Positions 61,496-64,000 of a stretch of 64,000 nucleotides of DNA are shown here, in pieces; positions within the stretch are counted from its first letter, which is position 1, and each line of letters opens with the position of its first letter. A program made the translations under genes and the position numbers. Location of the stretch: NCBI GenBank assembly GCA_018819515.1, contig JAHJPX010000007.1, positions 124,001-188,000 on the forward strand, read 5' to 3'. The DNA is from Gammaproteobacteria bacterium (GTDB lineage Bacteria > Pseudomonadota > Gammaproteobacteria > Burkholderiales > Rhodocyclaceae). Under the pieces are notes generated by a model that saw nothing but the letters and a program-made list of their open reading frames with translations, had not been told where the DNA came from and ran no database searches.

Positions 61496-62629
61496 ATGCG
61501 ATTCTTTCTGCCAGTCCTCTCCCTCCTCCTATCCGCCGCCGCTATTGCCGAGCCTCTAACGGCACCTGATGTTGCAGCTCGCACCTGGTTGCTGGTCGAC
61601 CATTCCTCCGGCCAGACGCTGGCCGAAAACGAGGCGGACGCGCGCATCGAGCCGGCCTCGTTGACCAAGCTGATGACCGCCTATCTCACCTTCGGGGCGC
61701 TCAAGCAGGGCGCGATCAAGGGCGACCAGGAGATTCAGGTCTCGGAAAAGGCGTGGAAGGCACCCGGATCGCGCATGTTCATCGAGCCCAGGAAGCCGGT
61801 CACCATCGACCAACTGGTGCACGGCATGATCGTCCAGTCCGGCAACGACGCCTGCGTTGCGCTTGCCGAAGCCATCGCTGGCACCGAAGAAGCCTTCGTC
61901 CAGCGCATGAACCTGGAGGCGCGTCGCCTCGGCCTCGCCGCCACGCACTACACCAACACCACCGGCCTGCCCGATCCGCAGCACTACACCACCGCCCGCG
62001 ACCTGGCCCGGCTCGTGCAGGCGCTGATCCGGGACTTCCCCGACTATTACCCGATCTACTCGCAGAAGGAATTTACCTACAACGGCATCACCCAGCCCAA
62101 CCGCAACCGGCTGCTCTGGCTCGATCCGACGGTGGACGGCGTCAAGACCGGTCATACGGAAAGCGCGGGGTTCTGTCTGATCGCCTCCGGCAAGCGCGGT
62201 CCGCGGCGACTCATCTCCGTGGTGCTCGGCGCGGACTCCGACAACCTGCGCGCGCAGGAGTCGCAGCGCCTGCTCAACTACGGCTTCCTGAACTTCGATT
62301 CCGTGCGTCTTTACGCCAAGGACCAGCCGATATCGCAGCTCCGCGTGTTCAAGGGCAGCGACAGCACCGTGCCCGCCGGTTTCCTCGACGACTTCGTCCT
62401 TTCGCTGCCGCGCGGCATGTCCGACCGGCTGAAGGCGGAACTCGTCAGCCGGCAGCCGTTGCTGGCGCCGGTGCAGAAGGGACAGGAAATCGCCACGCTC
62501 AAGCTCTCGCTGGATGAAGGGGGCGAAATGAAGCCCTATGGCGAATATCCCGTGGTCGCGCTGGAGGCGGTGCCCGTCGCCGGCATCTTCGGCCGCGCCT
62601 GGGACTCGCTGATGCTGTGGTTCCAGTGA
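61496..62629 (+). CDS. dacC: D-alanyl-D-alanine carboxypeptidase (PBP5/6 type)
   Basis: A 377-residue penicillin-binding DD-carboxypeptidase. Signal peptide ends AAAIAE, then S55-L-T-K58 in ASLTKLMTAY, SGN in VQSGNDACVALAEA and KTG in GVKTGHTESAGFC complete the triad; a C-terminal amphipathic anchor (IFGRAWDSLMLWF) follows. It trims pentapeptides during growth. It overlaps the aminotransferase by 4 bp. dacA is an equally valid symbol. Confidence 0.92.
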   Translation: MRFFLPVLSLLLSAAAIAEPLTAPDVAARTWLLVDHSSGQTLAENEADARIEPASLTKLMTAYLTFGALKQGAIKGDQEIQVSEKAWKAPGSRMFIEPRKPVTIDQLVHGMIVQSGNDACVALAEAIAGTEEAFVQRMNLEARRLGLAATHYTNTTGLPDPQHYTTARDLARLVQALIRDFPDYYPIYSQKEFTYNGITQPNRNRLLWLDPTVDGVKTGHTESAGFCLIASGKRGPRRLISVVLGADSDNLRAQESQRLLNYGFLNFDSVRLYAKDQPISQLRVFKGSDSTVPAGFLDDFVLSLPRGMSDRLKAELVSRQPLLAPVQKGQEIATLKLSLDEGGEMKPYGEYPVVALEAVPVAGIFGRAWDSLMLWFQ

Positions 62630-63480
62630 CGGTTTATCTCAACGGCGAGTTTCTGCCGCTGGAACAGGCCAGGGTTCCGGCCATGGATCGCGGCTTCCTG
62701 TTCGGCGACGGCGTCTATGAAGTGATCCCCGTCTATTCGCGCCGGCCGTTCCGGCTCGCCGAGCATCTGCGCCGCCTGCAAGCCAGCCTCGACGGCATCC
62801 GCCTCGCCAATCCGCATGGCGATGCCGAATGGTCGGCGCTGATCGATCGCATCGTCGCCGAAGGCGAAACCGACGACCAGTCGGTGTACATCCAGGTCAC
62901 GCGCGGGCCGATGGCCGTGCGCAACCACGCCTTCCCGAAGAAGATCACGCCGACCGTCTTCATCATGGGCGAACCGCTGGTCACGCCGCCGGCCGAACAG
63001 CGCGAGCGCGGCATCGCCGCCGTCTCCGCCGCCGATTTCCGCTGGCTGCGCTGCGACCTCAAGGTCACTTCGCTGCTCGCCAACTGCCTGCTGCGCCAGA
63101 TGGCCATCGACGCCGGCTGCGTCGAGACGGTGCTGTTCCGCGACGGCTATCTGTCCGAGGGCTCGGCCTCGAACATCTTCATGGTCAAGGACGGTCTACT
63201 GCTGGCGCCCCCCAAGAACCACTTGATGCTGGCCGGCATCACCTACGACGTGGTGCTGGAGATCGCCGCCGCGCACGGCCTGCCGCACGAAGTGCGCGAC
63301 ATCCGCGAGGAGGAAGCGCGGGCGGCCGAAGAACTGTGGATGACCTCCTCGACCAAGGAAGTGCTGCCCATCGTCACGCTCGACGGCAAGCCCGTCGGCA
63401 CAGGCAAGCCAGGCCCGGTGTTCGCGCAGATGTACGGCTGGTACCAGGACTTCAAGCAGCATGTGATGCGCCATGGCTGA
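62626..63480 (+). CDS. dat: D-amino-acid aminotransferase, class IV
   Basis: A 284-residue PLP class IV aminotransferase making or consuming D-alanine and D-glutamate. VYLNGEFLPLEQARVPAMDRGFLFGDGVYEV is the N-terminus (key: DRGFLFGDGVYE), the Schiff-base Lys lies in LKVTSLL, and EGSASNIFMV and STKEVLPI are phosphate-site motifs. The GTG at 62626 overlapping the dacC stop is the likely start. Coupling with dacC suggests D-amino-acid recycling for peptidoglycan, though this link is inferred. Confidence 0.88.
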   Translation: MTVYLNGEFLPLEQARVPAMDRGFLFGDGVYEVIPVYSRRPFRLAEHLRRLQASLDGIRLANPHGDAEWSALIDRIVAEGETDDQSVYIQVTRGPMAVRNHAFPKKITPTVFIMGEPLVTPPAEQRERGIAAVSAADFRWLRCDLKVTSLLANCLLRQMAIDAGCVETVLFRDGYLSEGSASNIFMVKDGLLLAPPKNHLMLAGITYDVVLEIAAAHGLPHEVRDIREEEARAAEELWMTSSTKEVLPIVTLDGKPVGTGKPGPVFAQMYGWYQDFKQHVMRHG

Positions 63481-63733
63481 GACGCTGATCGAATTCCCCT
63501 GCGACTTTCCGATCAAGGTGATGGGGAAGTCGACTGACGGTTTTGCGCAAGCGATTGCCGACTTAGTGCTGAAGCACGCGCCCGACTTCGATGCGGCGAA
63601 GATGGAGATGCGTCCGTCCAAGGCCGGCAACTATCTCTCGCTCACCTGCACCGTCCGCGCCACCTCGCAGGCGCAACTCGACGCGCTCTACCGGGAACTC
63701 TCCGGCCACCCGATGGTGAAGGTGGTGCTGTGA
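63473..63733 (+). CDS. ybeD: DUF493 (YbeD) family protein
   Basis: An 86-residue DUF493 protein, ACT-like fold, usually between dacC/dat and lipB. PCDFPIKVMGKSTDGFAQAI and the end YRELSGHPMVKVVL are the family signatures. The role is unknown; a regulatory link to lipoate ligation has been suggested from gene order. It overlaps dat by 8 bp. Confidence 0.9.
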   Translation: MAETLIEFPCDFPIKVMGKSTDGFAQAIADLVLKHAPDFDAAKMEMRPSKAGNYLSLTCTVRATSQAQLDALYRELSGHPMVKVVL

Positions 63734-63763
63734 GCGGCGTAGCAGGGGCCCCGCGTAGCGGGG
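63721..63763 (+). repeat. First copy of a direct repeat spanning the ybeD stop
   Basis: A 43-bp block (GGTGGTGCTGTGAGCGGCGT...) repeated at 63831-63873 with about 35 of 43 bases the same. The second copy contains the lipB start codon, so the start region of lipB seems to have been duplicated with a 110-bp period. Confidence 0.7.
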
Positions 63764-63830
63764 ATGCGTGCCAGGCGAACGGCACCGACCGCCGACTCGC
63801 CGACACATCGGCACGAGACAGCCGAACGGA

Positions 63831-63873
63831 GGCGGTGCTGTGAGCGGCGAAGCCACGACCCTGCGCAGCGGGG
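63831..63873 (+). repeat. Second copy of the direct repeat at the lipB start
   Basis: Contains GTG 63840, the lipB start, and the TGAGCGGCG block. See the copy at 63721-63763. Confidence 0.7.
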
Positions 63874-64000
63874 TGGTGACCGTTCGGCGTCTCGCCACGG
63901 CTGACTTTTTGCGCACCTGGCGCGACATGCAGGCCTTCACCGCCGCGCGCGGCGACGAAACCGACGACGAAATCTGGCTCTGCGAACACCCGCCGACGTT
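63840..64000 (+). CDS. lipB: Lipoyl(octanoyl) transferase, 3' end outside window
   Basis: N-terminal 53 residues of LipB, which transfers octanoyl from ACP to lipoyl domains. VTVRRLATADFLRTWRDMQAF and the start of the conserved EHPPT(F) block identify it. GTG 63840 is used because the family begins near there; the upstream copy of the duplicated start region could confuse prediction. A dispersed motif copy encodes RRLATADF at residues about 16-24, where other LipB proteins have a similar segment of the same length. Confidence 0.85.
   Translation, partial: MSGEATTLRSGVVTVRRLATADFLRTWRDMQAFTAARGDETDDEIWLCEHPPT
63886..63909 (-). repeat. Dispersed motif copy inside lipB
   Basis: Reverse copy with one central change, coding for RRLATADF in lipB. 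The AAAAGTCAGCC box is intact on the minus strand. Confidence 0.88.

Overview
The window is a high-GC proteobacterial chromosome segment with tightly packed, often ATGA-overlapping genes. The gene order gatCAB / mreBCD-mrdA-rodA-rlpA-dacC-dat-ybeD-lipB, the polA / LOG-family / DUF2782 / nadD-rsfS-rlmH-maf-rng string, and an aryl-polyene-type cluster all suggest a betaproteobacterium, most likely of the Rhodocyclales. That assignment is inferred from gene content and has not been checked by a search. No rRNA, tRNA, CRISPR array or transposase was seen.

Layout. 1-6.6 kb: distal half of an aryl-polyene-type lipid pathway (AMP ligase, hot-dog dehydratase, LpxL-like acyltransferase, LolA-like carrier, MMPL exporter, deacetylase, methyltransferase). 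6.6-10.25 kb: small accessory genes, including a clearly AT-richer three-gene operon (7.58-9.19 kb) with a zinc-ribbon membrane protein, a coupled 59-residue ORF and a UPF0489/peptide-arginase-like protein. 10.3-15.8 kb: cobalamin salvage and nucleotide-loop assembly (btuF, cobQ, cobU, a cobalamin riboswitch, cobT, cobS, cobC). 15.9-22.3 kb: a beta-CASP metallohydrolase, a LysE exporter and a MacAB-like efflux system with two permeases. 22.7-35.4 kb: an LPS core locus (four GT9 and three GT4 transferases, a CgeB-like transferase, msbA, an O-antigen-ligase-like protein) with two decayed gene remnants. 35.4-44.3 kb: polA and housekeeping genes. 44.3-54.8 kb: mixed metabolic and envelope genes, xthA, pyrE and gatCAB. 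54.9-64 kb: the rod-shape and cell-wall operon, running into lipB at the edge.

The most unusual feature is a dispersed motif of about 24 bp: the box AAAAGTCAGCC followed by the inverted repeat GTGGCG-RTA-CGCCAC. About 16 good copies occur in both orientations, in intergenic gaps and inside at least ten protein-coding genes (lolA-like, cobQ, cobT, cobS, an ABC permease, polA twice, an NlpC lipoprotein, gatB, rlpA, lipB), read in several frames. In conserved domains such as PolA and GatB the copies seem to cause no length change compared with remembered homologues. In linkers (cobT, cobQ, rlpA) they sit in extra residues. The 22.3-35.4 kb LPS locus and the AT-rich island contain no copies, although copies flank the island. 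This pattern resembles a DNA-uptake-type or palindromic repeat system that I do not recognise. Other notable items are an 18-bp perfect hairpin inside the cobalamin riboswitch, divergent polA/LOG start codons with no bases between them, and a 110-bp-spaced duplication at the start of lipB.
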